From assembly GCA_035758845.1 (NCBI GenBank), contig DASTVZ010000178.1, forward strand, positions 80,852 to 144,851: 64,000 nt of DNA. Direction: 5' to 3'. Of this stretch, positions 1-7,856 are shown piece after piece. The translations under genes and the position numbers were made by a program. The DNA comes from JALZOC01 sp035758845 (GTDB taxonomy: Bacteria > Acidobacteriota > Vicinamibacteria > Vicinamibacterales > 2-12-FULL-66-21). The notes under the pieces are model-generated. The model did not search any database and was not told the DNA's origin. It saw only the letters and a list, made by a program, of their open reading frames with translations. The stretch's first letter is position 1. Every line of letters starts with the position of its first letter.

Positions 1-30
1 TGTACTAAATAGACGAACCGCGTGGTGGTT

Positions 31-116
31 GGTTCCGGGTTCCGGGATCCGGGATCCGAATCGATCCACCGAGGGCGCGGATCACGGATACCGGACCACG
101 GATCACGACTTATCCG
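31..116. repeat. Degenerate GGATCCGG repeat tract
   Basis: The gap at the left edge is built from short words around GGGATCC and CACGGATC, ending just before the xerD stop codon. The same words recur at 3786-3859 with the two halves in inverted order. It looks like a decayed copy of a small dispersed intergenic repeat. No gene is visible in it. Confidence 0.5.
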
Positions 117-995
117 CTACTTTCGTGGATGGAATTTGTCGTAGGCCGCCCGCAGCCGCGCCTCGAGCACGTGCGTGTAGATCTGCGTCGTCGACAGATC
201 GGCGTGGCCGAGCATCATTTGTATCATTCGCAGATCGGCACCGCGCTCGAGCAGGTGTGTCGCAAACGAATGCCTGAGTACGTGAGGACTGAGATCGCGC
301 GTGACGCCGGCTTTGATTCCGTACTCTTTCAGCACTTTCCAGAAGCCGACGCGCGAGAGTGGGCCGCCGTCACGCGCATTGACGAACAGCCACGGTGAAC
401 TCTTCTTACGAAGCAGCGCCGGGCGGCCGTCGCGTAGGTATCGCCGCACCCAGTCGGCCGCTTCATGTCCGAGCGGTACCATCCGCTGCTTGTCCCCCTT
501 GCCAATGCAGGTCAGGTAACCCTCATCGAGATTCAAGTCACCGGCGCGCAACGCGACGAGTTCCGACACGCGAAGGCCGGTCGCATACAGCACTTCGATC
601 AACGCTTTATCGCGCAGTCCGCGTGGCGTTGACGGATCCGGTTGCTCGAGCAAACGGTCGACTTCCTCGAGTGAGAGAAACTTCGGCAACGCGGCCCATG
701 CGCGAGGCGGCCTGAGGTCGTCGGCGGGACTGCTGTCGCGCTTCTGCTCCGCGGCGATGAAACGATAGAAACCGCGGACGCACGCGACCGTGCGCGCGAC
801 CGAACGCGGCGCCAGTCCTGACGACATCAACTGCCGGACGAAGGCTTCCAGATCCTGACGCTGAAGCTCGCCGACGGTCGAGCTTCGTTTATCGGCGAAC
901 TCCGCCAACTGCGCCAGATCGCGCGCGTAACTCTCGACCGTATTTGGCGACATGCGCCGCACGTCACGGAGATAGTTGAGGTACTCGTCGATCAT
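117..995 (-). CDS. xerD: Tyrosine recombinase XerD
   Basis: Site-specific tyrosine recombinase that with XerC resolves chromosome dimers at dif. The 292-residue product has an N-terminal SAM-like core-binding domain (about 1-90) and a C-terminal catalytic domain. Catalytic signatures are visible: Arg in GLRVSEL, Lys in the GKGDKQR beta-hairpin, HVLRHSFATH (His and Arg), the LGHADLSTT box and the nucleophile Tyr in IYTH. I chose the ATG at 995 because the product then begins MIDEYL and matches the usual XerD length of about 300; the frame stays open further upstream but would run into murQ. It is divergent from murQ with a 94-base gap. No att or dif site was recognised, so this is read as the housekeeping XerD and not an integrase. 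XerC cannot be fully excluded. Confidence 0.9.
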   Translation of the reverse strand: MIDEYLNYLRDVRRMSPNTVESYARDLAQLAEFADKRSSTVGELQRQDLEAFVRQLMSSGLAPRSVARTVACVRGFYRFIAAEQKRDSSPADDLRPPRAWAALPKFLSLEEVDRLLEQPDPSTPRGLRDKALIEVLYATGLRVSELVALRAGDLNLDEGYLTCIGKGDKQRMVPLGHEAADWVRRYLRDGRPALLRKKSSPWLFVNARDGGPLSRVGFWKVLKEYGIKAGVTRDLSPHVLRHSFATHLLERGADLRMIQMMLGHADLSTTQIYTHVLEARLRAAYDKFHPRK

Positions 996-1089
996 GGCGC
1001 TAAGTTTGACACCACTGTGACCGAGGAGTAGTGTAAGCGGTTGCACCATACAGCCAGCGCGCCACGCTACGCCGTAGACGGACGTATTC

Positions 1090-2055
1090 ATGCCGAGCCA
1101 TTCCAAGTGGGAATTGCTTCCCACGGAAGCCATTAACCCAGACAGTCTTTCGGTCGACAAAGCTCCAGTTCCCGACATCATCGATATGGTGGTGAACGAG
1201 GATCGGAAAGTCGTCGCAGCCGTTCACAAAGAACGCCAGCGTATCGCGCATGGTGTCGAAATCATCACCCAGGCGCTTCGCAAGGGCGGCCGCGTCATTT
1301 TCGTCGGCGCCGGCACCAGTGGCCGTCTCGGTGTCGTCGAGGCATCCGAGATGCCGCCGACGTTTGGCACCAGCCCGACGCTCGTACAGGCGATCATGGC
1401 CGGCGGACAGGAAGCAGTCTTTCGCGCAAAGGAAGGCGTCGAAGACAACTATGAAGAGGGGGCGCGAAGCCTGGCGCGGCTTCGACTCGGCAAGAAGGAC
1501 GTCGTGATCGGCGTGTCCGCGAGCGGCATGACGCCGTTCGTCCGTGGCGCGCTGACGCGTGCGCGGAAGGCCGGCGCAAAGATCATCTTCGTCACCTGCT
1601 GGCCCGGGTCCGAGCTGCAGAACTTCGTCGATCTCCAGATCGCGCCGGCCGTTGGCCCGGAGATCATCGCGGGATCGACGCGGTTGAAAGCGGGCACCGC
1701 GACCAAGATGGTGCTCAACATGCTCACCACCATCGCCATGATCAAGGTCGGGAAGACTTACGGAAACCTGATGGTCGACGTCCAGACCGGGTCGGAGAAA
1801 CTGAAAGACCGCGCTCGTCGCATTGTCGTCCTGGTCACCGGTGTCGAGTACGACAGGGCCGATGCGCTGCTCAAGCGCGCAAAGTGGAACGTCAAGGCGG
1901 CCATCATCATGCAGCGTGCGGACCTGACGCTTCCGCAGGCGCTTCGGCGGTTAAGAAAGGCGCACGATTCTGTGCGCGAGGCGATCGGTGAAGAAGCCGA
2001 CGCGCACCTCAGAGGGTTGCTTGAAGCCTCTCAGCCGCGCCAGCGTCCAGCATGA
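1090..2055 (+). CDS. murQ: N-acetylmuramic acid 6-phosphate etherase MurQ
   Basis: Cleaves the D-lactyl ether of MurNAc 6-phosphate to give GlcNAc 6-phosphate and D-lactate, the committing step of cytoplasmic muramic acid recycling. The 321-residue protein shows a SIS sugar-phosphate fold with the family signatures GAGTSGRLG (about 77-85), EASEMPPTFG just after it and GVSASGMTPFV (about 141-151). The C-terminal 60 residues form the small helical UBA-like part usual in MurQ. Its length is slightly above the usual 298-305. The tail overlaps the tail of the convergent nagB by 47 bases. Its neighbours (amino-sugar kinase, NagB, GHL10 glycosidase, symporter, amidase-like hydrolase) fit a muropeptide recycling island. 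Confidence 0.95.
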   Translation: MPSHSKWELLPTEAINPDSLSVDKAPVPDIIDMVVNEDRKVVAAVHKERQRIAHGVEIITQALRKGGRVIFVGAGTSGRLGVVEASEMPPTFGTSPTLVQAIMAGGQEAVFRAKEGVEDNYEEGARSLARLRLGKKDVVIGVSASGMTPFVRGALTRARKAGAKIIFVTCWPGSELQNFVDLQIAPAVGPEIIAGSTRLKAGTATKMVLNMLTTIAMIKVGKTYGNLMVDVQTGSEKLKDRARRIVVLVTGVEYDRADALLKRAKWNVKAAIIMQRADLTLPQALRRLRKAHDSVREAIGEEADAHLRGLLEASQPRQRPA

Positions 2056-2788
2056 TGTCGACATCGTCGTGAAGCTGGAGGAATGACGCCGGCAGCTCGG
2101 GGGTGATCGTTCCGTTCACGACATGCTCGATGCACGCCGCTTTCGCCCTCCCTGTCGCCAGGAGAATGATGGCGCGGGAGTGAAGAATCGTCGCCATCCC
2201 GACCGACAGCGCCTCCGGCGGAACGTTCGACGGATCGCCACCAAACAGCGCCGCATTGCTGCGGCGCGTTTCCGGCCGCAATTTGACGCGATGCGCACGC
2301 GCGACGAGTGTCGGTGCCGGCTCGTTGAATCCGATGTGGCCGTTGGTGCCGATCCCCAGTACCTGCAGATCAATTCCGCCGGCCTCGGCAATTTCACGTT
2401 CGTATCGCAGACACTCGGCTTCGGGATCGCTCGCCGTGCCATTCAGAAAATGCCGGTTCTCCGGTTTGATGTTCACGTGGCTGAACAGATGTTGCTCCAT
2501 GAAGCTGCGATAACTTCCGGGATGGGTCGCGGGTATTCCAAGGAACTCGTCGAGGTTGAACGTGGTGACTTCGGAAAAATCGACACCGTGCGCGTGCAAC
2601 GACGCGAGCTCACGATAGAGGCCTACCGGCGTTCGTCCGGTCGGGAGTCCAAGGACGACGCGCTTGTTTTTCGTGACGAGATCCGCGATCCGTCTCGCCA
2701 CCGCTTTCGCGACTGCGTAGTCGTGGTTGAAGACGGTGACTCGTGGACTCCGCCCAGTGCCGATGGAGCGTCCGAGATCACCCGGCAT
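2009..2788 (-). CDS. nagB: Glucosamine-6-phosphate deaminase NagB (copy 1)
   Basis: Converts glucosamine 6-phosphate to fructose 6-phosphate and ammonia, feeding amino sugars into glycolysis. The 259-residue product carries the LGLPTGRTP phosphate loop, FNLDEFLGIP with the catalytic Asp/Glu region, and GIGTNGHIGFNEP. Its ATG follows the kinase stop codon directly (TAG then ATG), so the two are translationally linked on the minus strand. The tail overlaps murQ on the opposite strand. A second, more divergent copy lies at 53155-53919. In this context it should act on GlcN 6-phosphate produced by the NagA-like deacetylase encoded near 46 kb. Confidence 0.93.
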   Translation of the reverse strand: MPGDLGRSIGTGRSPRVTVFNHDYAVAKAVARRIADLVTKNKRVVLGLPTGRTPVGLYRELASLHAHGVDFSEVTTFNLDEFLGIPATHPGSYRSFMEQHLFSHVNIKPENRHFLNGTASDPEAECLRYEREIAEAGGIDLQVLGIGTNGHIGFNEPAPTLVARAHRVKLRPETRRSNAALFGGDPSNVPPEALSVGMATILHSRAIILLATGRAKAACIEHVVNGTITPELPASFLQLHDDVDIMLDAGAAERLQATL

Positions 2789-3733
2789 CTAGTCCGCTTT
2801 GTACGCGGGAATCATCGCCCCGCCGTGCGCTTCCTGCAGCGCCAGCGCGACCGCGCCACTCGCGGGTTCGCGGTCCAATAGCCGGACCCAGCTGCGACGC
2901 GCGGCCACCGGCAGCCGGCGCTCGAGTTCCTGCTCGAGCCAGGGCACGGCGCGAAAAATCCCTCCGGAGAGAATGAATACAAACGGCTGGCCCACCAGTT
3001 CGAGCCGACGGGCGACGGAGAGCGCGAACATTTCCAGCTCATTCGCCGCCGCTCTGAGGATGCCGATCGCCACGGAATCTCCCTGTGAGAACGCCGACTG
3101 CACGCAGGTGGCGAGCGCCCCAATGGCGGTGGGTTTCAGGTCTTTGTTATAGACCTCGTGAATCAGTTCCGGCGGAGCCGACACGCCGAAATGCTTGAGA
3201 ACGAGCTCGGTCAGGACGGTGTCGGGACCTCTTCGATCCGCCTGCCGCAGGACGGCTCGAAGGGCGGCGCGTCCGATCCAGTAGCCACTCCCCTCATCGC
3301 CCAGCACATAACCCCACCCGCCGGCACGAGCCGCCTCCCCCTTTGCGTTCCGGCCGTACGAAATCGATCCCGTTCCCGAGATGACGACAATGCCGGGCTG
3401 GCCTGGAGCTCCCGCTTCCAGCGCAACCAGCGCGTCGTTGACGACGACGACCCTCGCCTTGTGGCCGATGCGACGCATGATCGAACTCACGATCGCAAAA
3501 TCATCGCGGCGGTCGACGCCGGCCATGCCGAGGCAGATTGCCGCAGGAACGACCGCGCGATTACCGATCGCCTCCTCCATCACGCGATGAAGAACCTTTT
3601 CCACCTCCAGTTCGCCTACTGCCTGGAGGTTCGCGCCGCCTGCTCGAGCACTGGCGATAATATTGCCCTGTTCGTCCGCGAGCAGGCACACCGTCTTCGT
3701 GCCGCCCGCGTCGATCCCGAGTACGTGTGTCAT
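2789..3733 (-). CDS. BadF/BadG-type N-acetylglucosamine or N-acetylmuramic acid kinase
   Basis: ATP-dependent amino-sugar kinase of the BadF/BadG/BcrA/BcrD ATPase superfamily (actin/Hsp70 fold), 314 residues. The phosphate-1 motif GIDAGGTKT sits at 6-14, a second phosphate loop is VVISGTGS (about 125-132), and the adenosine motif is ILSGGIF near 265. Related enzymes phosphorylate GlcNAc, or MurNAc in bacteria that lack a phosphotransferase route. Lying in one transcript with nagB and opposite murQ, a MurNAc or dual MurNAc/GlcNAc specificity is likely, since MurQ needs the 6-phosphate and no PTS gene is present. The sequence alone does not settle which sugar is used. Confidence 0.82.
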   Translation of the reverse strand: MTHVLGIDAGGTKTVCLLADEQGNIIASARAGGANLQAVGELEVEKVLHRVMEEAIGNRAVVPAAICLGMAGVDRRDDFAIVSSIMRRIGHKARVVVVNDALVALEAGAPGQPGIVVISGTGSISYGRNAKGEAARAGGWGYVLGDEGSGYWIGRAALRAVLRQADRRGPDTVLTELVLKHFGVSAPPELIHEVYNKDLKPTAIGALATCVQSAFSQGDSVAIGILRAAANELEMFALSVARRLELVGQPFVFILSGGIFRAVPWLEQELERRLPVAARRSWVRLLDREPASGAVALALQEAHGGAMIPAYKAD

Positions 3734-3785
3734 GAGTTGATGATGCGGATCGTACCACGGGTGAATCCTGTCGGGATCCGTTGTG

Positions 3786-3859
3786 CGGGATCCGGGATCC
3801 GATCTCTCGCATATACGCCGTGACGATGCGCACCACGGATCCCGGACACCGGATCCCGG
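3786..3859. repeat. Inverted repeat of GGATCC-rich words
   Basis: The left part repeats CGGGATCC twice and the right part carries CGGATCCCGG and CCGGATCCCGG, so the two halves can pair around a central spacer of about 35 bases. It sits in the divergent gap between the kinase and the GHL10 gene and shares its words with 31-116. Probably a dispersed intergenic element, though it could also affect promoters here. Confidence 0.5.
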
Positions 3860-3932
3860 CAGGCGAACGCGGAATACTCGCGTTCGCTCTCATTGACACT
3901 GTGCGCGTGACGCTGTTACATTCGTTCGATTT

Positions 3933-5216
3933 ATGAACTTTGACGGAGGGTGCGCGCGCGCTGCTGCTGCGCTCGCGATTGTGATAGGTGTGTGTGCGTC
4001 TCTGGGCTCCTCATCCGGGACGATCGCATCCTCCGAAGCCTCAGCTTCTGAAACTCGTGCGCTGTGGGTTCAGCGCGGATCACTTGCCACTCCTCAGAGT
4101 ATTGCCACGCTGGTGAAATCGGCGCGCGAGCACGGGTTCAACACGCTGCTGGTGCAGGTGCGAGGGCGTGGCGACGCTTACTATCTCGGCGGCGTCGAGC
4201 CGCGCGCGACGGAACTGTTTCGGCAGGCGGACGATTTCGATCCGCTCGCGACGGTACTCGACGCGGGACACGCTGCCGGTCTCCGCATTCACGCGTGGAT
4301 CAACGTCAATCTGATTTCGAGCGCGGCGGAATTACCCTCGGCGCGGGAACACGTGATTTACCGACACCCGGCGTGGCTGATGGTGCCGCGGGACATCGGC
4401 CAGCAACTGGCGGCCATGGAGCCCGACAGTCCGGGTTATGTCGGCACGCTGGCGCGATGGACGCGCGCGCAATCTGCGGCGATTGAGGGGCTGTACCTCT
4501 CACCGATCGTTCCTGACGCCGCCGACTACACCGACTCGATCGTTCGCGCGCTCGTTCGACGATATCCGGTCGACGGTATTCACTTCGACTACGCGCGATA
4601 TCCAAACGACCGCTTTGACTACAGTCGTCTCGCGATCCGCGAATTTCGCGCGTCGGTGCGGAATCAGCTTGCGGAAGCGACTCGCCGTACTCTGGACGCG
4701 CAGGAACAGGCGGATCTCTTCGCCTACCCGGATTCGCTGCCCGATCGGTGGCGCGAGTTTCGAATCTCGCGGATGACCGAACTCATCACCCGCCTGCGTG
4801 CGACCGTCAAACGCGAACGTCCCGACGCGCTGGTCAGCGTCGCGGTCGTTCCCAACGCGCGTGAGGCTGAAATCCACCGACTCCAAAACTGGGGCGCCTG
4901 GGCCGAAACCGGCCTGGTCGACGCCGTGTGTCCGATGGCTTACGCAACCGAAGCAACCCATTTCGCCGAACAGATCGCCGACGCTCGCGCCGCCGCCGGC
5001 TCGCGGCCGGTGTGGGCCGGCATCGGTTCGTATCGTCTGTCGCCGAAGGAAACCGTGGACAACATCCAGACGGCTCGCCGGCTTGGCGCCACTGGCATCG
5101 TCCTGTTTTCGTACGACAGCCTGATCAACTCGCGGCAGTCTGACTCCGACTACCTGGCTGTCGTCGGACGAGCGGCGTTCGCTCCGGTGGCATCTTCGGC
5201 GGCCGGATCCCGCTGA
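3933..5216 (+). CDS. Exported GHL10-family glycoside hydrolase (DigH/YddW-like)
   Basis: Secreted glycosidase-like protein of the GHL10 (DUF187) family, 427 residues. An N-terminal hydrophobic segment (about 8-30) looks like a signal peptide. The TIM-barrel domain follows with RALWVQ, GFNTLLVQVRGRGDAYY, LDAGHAAGLRIHAWINVN, the DGIHFDYARYP box (about 210-220) and VDAVCPMAYA (about 330-340). E. coli DigH of this family cleaves denuded peptidoglycan glycan strands. Placed between amino-sugar catabolic genes and a symporter, periplasmic release of cell-wall sugars is a reasonable inference. The symporter gene starts 18 bases downstream, so they are probably co-transcribed. Confidence 0.82.
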   Translation: MNFDGGCARAAAALAIVIGVCASLGSSSGTIASSEASASETRALWVQRGSLATPQSIATLVKSAREHGFNTLLVQVRGRGDAYYLGGVEPRATELFRQADDFDPLATVLDAGHAAGLRIHAWINVNLISSAAELPSAREHVIYRHPAWLMVPRDIGQQLAAMEPDSPGYVGTLARWTRAQSAAIEGLYLSPIVPDAADYTDSIVRALVRRYPVDGIHFDYARYPNDRFDYSRLAIREFRASVRNQLAEATRRTLDAQEQADLFAYPDSLPDRWREFRISRMTELITRLRATVKRERPDALVSVAVVPNAREAEIHRLQNWGAWAETGLVDAVCPMAYATEATHFAEQIADARAAAGSRPVWAGIGSYRLSPKETVDNIQTARRLGATGIVLFSYDSLINSRQSDSDYLAVVGRAAFAPVASSAAGSR

Positions 5217-5234
5217 CCGCGATCAACAGAACGG

Positions 5235-6671
5235 ATGGTCCTCACCTGGGTTGACTACATCGTCATAGCCGGGTATCTGCTTGCGATCACCGCGTTCGGA
5301 TCCTGGTTTGCGCGATTTCAGAAAACCACCCGCGACTATTTCCTCACCGGCCGCTCGGTGCCCTGGTGGGCAATCTGTTTCACGGTTGTCGCCACCGAGA
5401 CCAGTACGCTGAGCTTCATCGGCGTTCCCGCAGGCGCCTATGCCGGCAACATGACGTTCCTCCAACTGCCCCTCGGGTACATCTGCGGCCGGTTCCTGGT
5501 CAGTCTGCTCTTCATCCCGGCATATTTTCGCGGCGAGCTGTACACCTCGTATGAACTTTTGCAGCGCCGTTTCGGCGCGCCGGTCAAGAACGCCGCCGCG
5601 ATTATTTTCGTCGTCACCCGCACGCTCGCCGATGGCGTAAGGCTATTCGCCACCGCGCTGGCGATCGCGGTGGTCACCGGTGTTCCGGTGTCATTGACGG
5701 TCATTCTTCTCGGCGTGGCAATGATCGTTTACACAGTTCGCGGAGGGGTTGCCGCAGTCATCTGGACCGATGTGGTCCAGATGTTCGTGTACGTCGCCGG
5801 AGCGCTGATCGTGTTCTTCGCACTGCTGTGGCAGATTCCCGGGGGATGGGCAACGGTTGTCGCCGCTGGAGACGCGGCGGGCAAGTTTCAGATATTCGAC
5901 TTCAGTTTCAATCCCGCCAAGGTGTACACGTTCTGGGCCGGCCTGTTCGGCGGCATTGCGCTCACGCTGGCAACCCACGGAACCGATCAATTCCTCGTCC
6001 AGCGACTGCTATCGGCGCGATCCGCGAATGATGCCGGCAAGGGTCTGATTCTGAGCGGGTTCATCGTCTTCGCCCAGTTTCTGTTGTTCCTGATCATCGG
6101 TGTCATGCTCTACACGTATTACCAGCACACACCGCTGCCACGGCCGCTCGGGCGAACCGACGAAATCCTGCCGCTCTTCGTGGTGCACGGGATTCCGCAG
6201 GGCATCTCAGGATTCATCATGGCCGCAATCGTCGCGGCGGCGTTGTCCCCCTCGATTAATGCGCTCGCCGCAACAACCGTCAATGATTTCTACGTGAAGT
6301 ACGTGAGACCCGACGCGGATCAGGACACGCTGATGCGATTGTCGCGGCAGGCGACCATCGGGTGGGGCGTTGCGCAGATCGCCGTCGCCCTGGGCGCCCA
6401 ATGGATCGATCGCTCCGTGCTCGATGCCGGTCTGCTCGTGCTCTCTTTCGCGGCGGGACCGGTGCTCGGCGCGTTTCTGACCGGTGTTCTCATTCGTCGC
6501 GTCGGTTCGATGGCGATGCTCTGGGGAATGATCGGCGGCACTGGTGTTGTGACCTACATCTGGTGGGCGACTGCCTGCGCCTGGACCTGGTACGCGCTGC
6601 TCGGCGCGTTATGCACGGGTGGACTTGCGGTCGCCTTGTCGTTTGCAATGCCCGCACGCGCGAATGCTTGA
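5235..6671 (+). CDS. Sodium:solute symporter (SSS family), probable amino-sugar uptake
   Basis: Inner-membrane Na+/solute symporter, 478 residues with about 13 predicted transmembrane helices, the usual layout of the SSS family. The start MVLTWVDYIVIAGYLL, DYFLTGRSVPWW and TETSTLSFIGVPAGAY (the unwound first core helix with the sodium-site Ser/Thr) are typical. It overlaps the downstream hydrolase gene by eight bases, so expression is coupled. SSS-type carriers replace the PTS for MurNAc uptake in some anaerobic Bacteroidota that encode a MurNAc kinase and MurQ together. By analogy this is the candidate importer for MurNAc, GlcNAc or a disaccharide; the substrate is inferred from context only. 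Confidence 0.85.
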   Translation: MVLTWVDYIVIAGYLLAITAFGSWFARFQKTTRDYFLTGRSVPWWAICFTVVATETSTLSFIGVPAGAYAGNMTFLQLPLGYICGRFLVSLLFIPAYFRGELYTSYELLQRRFGAPVKNAAAIIFVVTRTLADGVRLFATALAIAVVTGVPVSLTVILLGVAMIVYTVRGGVAAVIWTDVVQMFVYVAGALIVFFALLWQIPGGWATVVAAGDAAGKFQIFDFSFNPAKVYTFWAGLFGGIALTLATHGTDQFLVQRLLSARSANDAGKGLILSGFIVFAQFLLFLIIGVMLYTYYQHTPLPRPLGRTDEILPLFVVHGIPQGISGFIMAAIVAAALSPSINALAATTVNDFYVKYVRPDADQDTLMRLSRQATIGWGVAQIAVALGAQWIDRSVLDAGLLVLSFAAGPVLGAFLTGVLIRRVGSMAMLWGMIGGTGVVTYIWWATACAWTWYALLGALCTGGLAVALSFAMPARANA

Positions 6672-7761
6672 ATCTTTCGAACGCGCGTCGGAGATCCTGC
6701 TCGAAGGGATCCTCCATCGGGCGTTTCCGGCAGCGACCACTGAAGTTGGCCGATCAACCGGGCCAATCTGGCGACGCGCATTCGGCACGCTCACTTACGC
6801 AGCCGATTCGCCCGACGTCGGCCACGACACGATTTTCGATCTCGCCTCGCTGACGAAGGTCATCGCGACGACGACCTTGTCGATGCGAGCGATCGATGAC
6901 GGTCTGCTGACGCTGGACGATCGCCTCGCTGCGCACCTTCCGGAGTGGCGCGGCACGGATCGCGAAGCGGTCACAATCCGGGATCTGCTCGTACACGCCT
7001 CCGGGCTGCCAGCGTATCTGCCGTTCTTTCGCGATCACACCGGCCGTGTCGAATTCGAACCCGCGATCTGCCACACGCCGCTCGAGTATCCGCCTCGCTC
7101 GCAATCGATCTACAGCGACCTCGGCTTCATGCTCCTCGGATTCATCCTTGAAGATCTTCGTCGAAACACGCAGGCCCGTCCCGGCCAGTTCGATCCCTCC
7201 GCGACCCTGGTCTCACAATTCCGGCGCGTCGCTGCCTTCATCACGATCGAACCGCTCGCCTACAACCCGCCACGTCCGTGGCGGTCGCGAACCGCGCCGA
7301 CCGAACACGACGCTTGGCGCGGAAGAACCCTGCAAGGAGAAGTGCACGACGAAAACGCATGGGCTCTCGGGGGGGCCGCCGGCCACGCCGGGCTGTTCGG
7401 AACGGCCGGGGCCGTCGGCGCGTTCGCGCAATCCGTGTTGCGGACAATCGGCGGTGAACGCGTCATCTCCGCGCCCGACACTTTTCGCGATTTCATGCGT
7501 CGCGCCGGAACTCCCGGCAGTTCGAGAGCCCTCGGATGGGACACGATGCTTCCGACGTCATCGTGCGGATCGCGAATGTCACCGACGGCCATCGGGCATA
7601 CGGGCTTCACCGGGACGTCACTGTGGATCGACTGGGAGCGGGATCTGTACGTCGTGCTGTTGACCAATCGCGTGCACCCGACGCGCGAGAACGATCGGCT
7701 TCGCGCGATCCGACCGGCGTTTCACGATGCGGTGATTGAGGAATTCGATCGAACGCTGTAG
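6664..7761 (+). CDS. Beta-lactamase-fold serine hydrolase, possible muropeptide amidase (AmiE-like)
   Basis: Serine hydrolase of the class C beta-lactamase/penicillin-binding fold, 365 residues. Motifs are SLTK (SxxK nucleophile and general base), YSDLGF in the YxN position, and HTGFTG in the KTG position near the C-terminus. I chose the ATG at 6664, which overlaps the symporter stop, over an upstream in-frame ATG at 6619. No clear signal peptide is visible, so a cytoplasmic role is possible. In Bacillus the murQ cluster contains AmiE, an exo-acting N-acetylmuramyl-L-alanine amidase of this fold, and the setting here suggests removal of peptide stems. A generic esterase remains possible. Confidence 0.78.
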   Translation: MLESFERASEILLEGILHRAFPAATTEVGRSTGPIWRRAFGTLTYAADSPDVGHDTIFDLASLTKVIATTTLSMRAIDDGLLTLDDRLAAHLPEWRGTDREAVTIRDLLVHASGLPAYLPFFRDHTGRVEFEPAICHTPLEYPPRSQSIYSDLGFMLLGFILEDLRRNTQARPGQFDPSATLVSQFRRVAAFITIEPLAYNPPRPWRSRTAPTEHDAWRGRTLQGEVHDENAWALGGAAGHAGLFGTAGAVGAFAQSVLRTIGGERVISAPDTFRDFMRRAGTPGSSRALGWDTMLPTSSCGSRMSPTAIGHTGFTGTSLWIDWERDLYVVLLTNRVHPTRENDRLRAIRPAFHDAVIEEFDRTL

Positions 7762-7763
7762 GC

Positions 7764-7836
7764 GGCGGGGTCTAACCAGCCTCCGCTAAAGCTACGGCGG
7801 TCCGCCGACGCCTTGGCGAAGGCGGAAGACCCCGCC
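7764..7836. repeat. Nested inverted repeat in a convergent gap
   Basis: Outer arms GGCGGGGTCT (7764-7773) and AGACCCCGCC (7827-7836) are perfect complements. Inside them TCCGCC and GGCGGA form a second stem. It lies between convergent genes and may act as a two-way terminator although it has no T-run. The outer-arm words recur at 21991-22013, so this is a dispersed family. Confidence 0.6.
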
Positions 7837-7856
7837 CTACACTTGGGCCCTTCGCG

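Noticed and set aside
117..995. XerD-like recombinase as the integrase of a mobile island
   Set aside because: Length and motifs fit the housekeeping XerD, no tRNA gene or direct repeats flank it, and neighbours are metabolic genes.
6664..7761. Antibiotic resistance beta-lactamase
   Set aside because: The fold and SxxK motif are shared with esterases and muropeptide amidases; the YSD and HTG variants and the operon context point away from a resistance enzyme.
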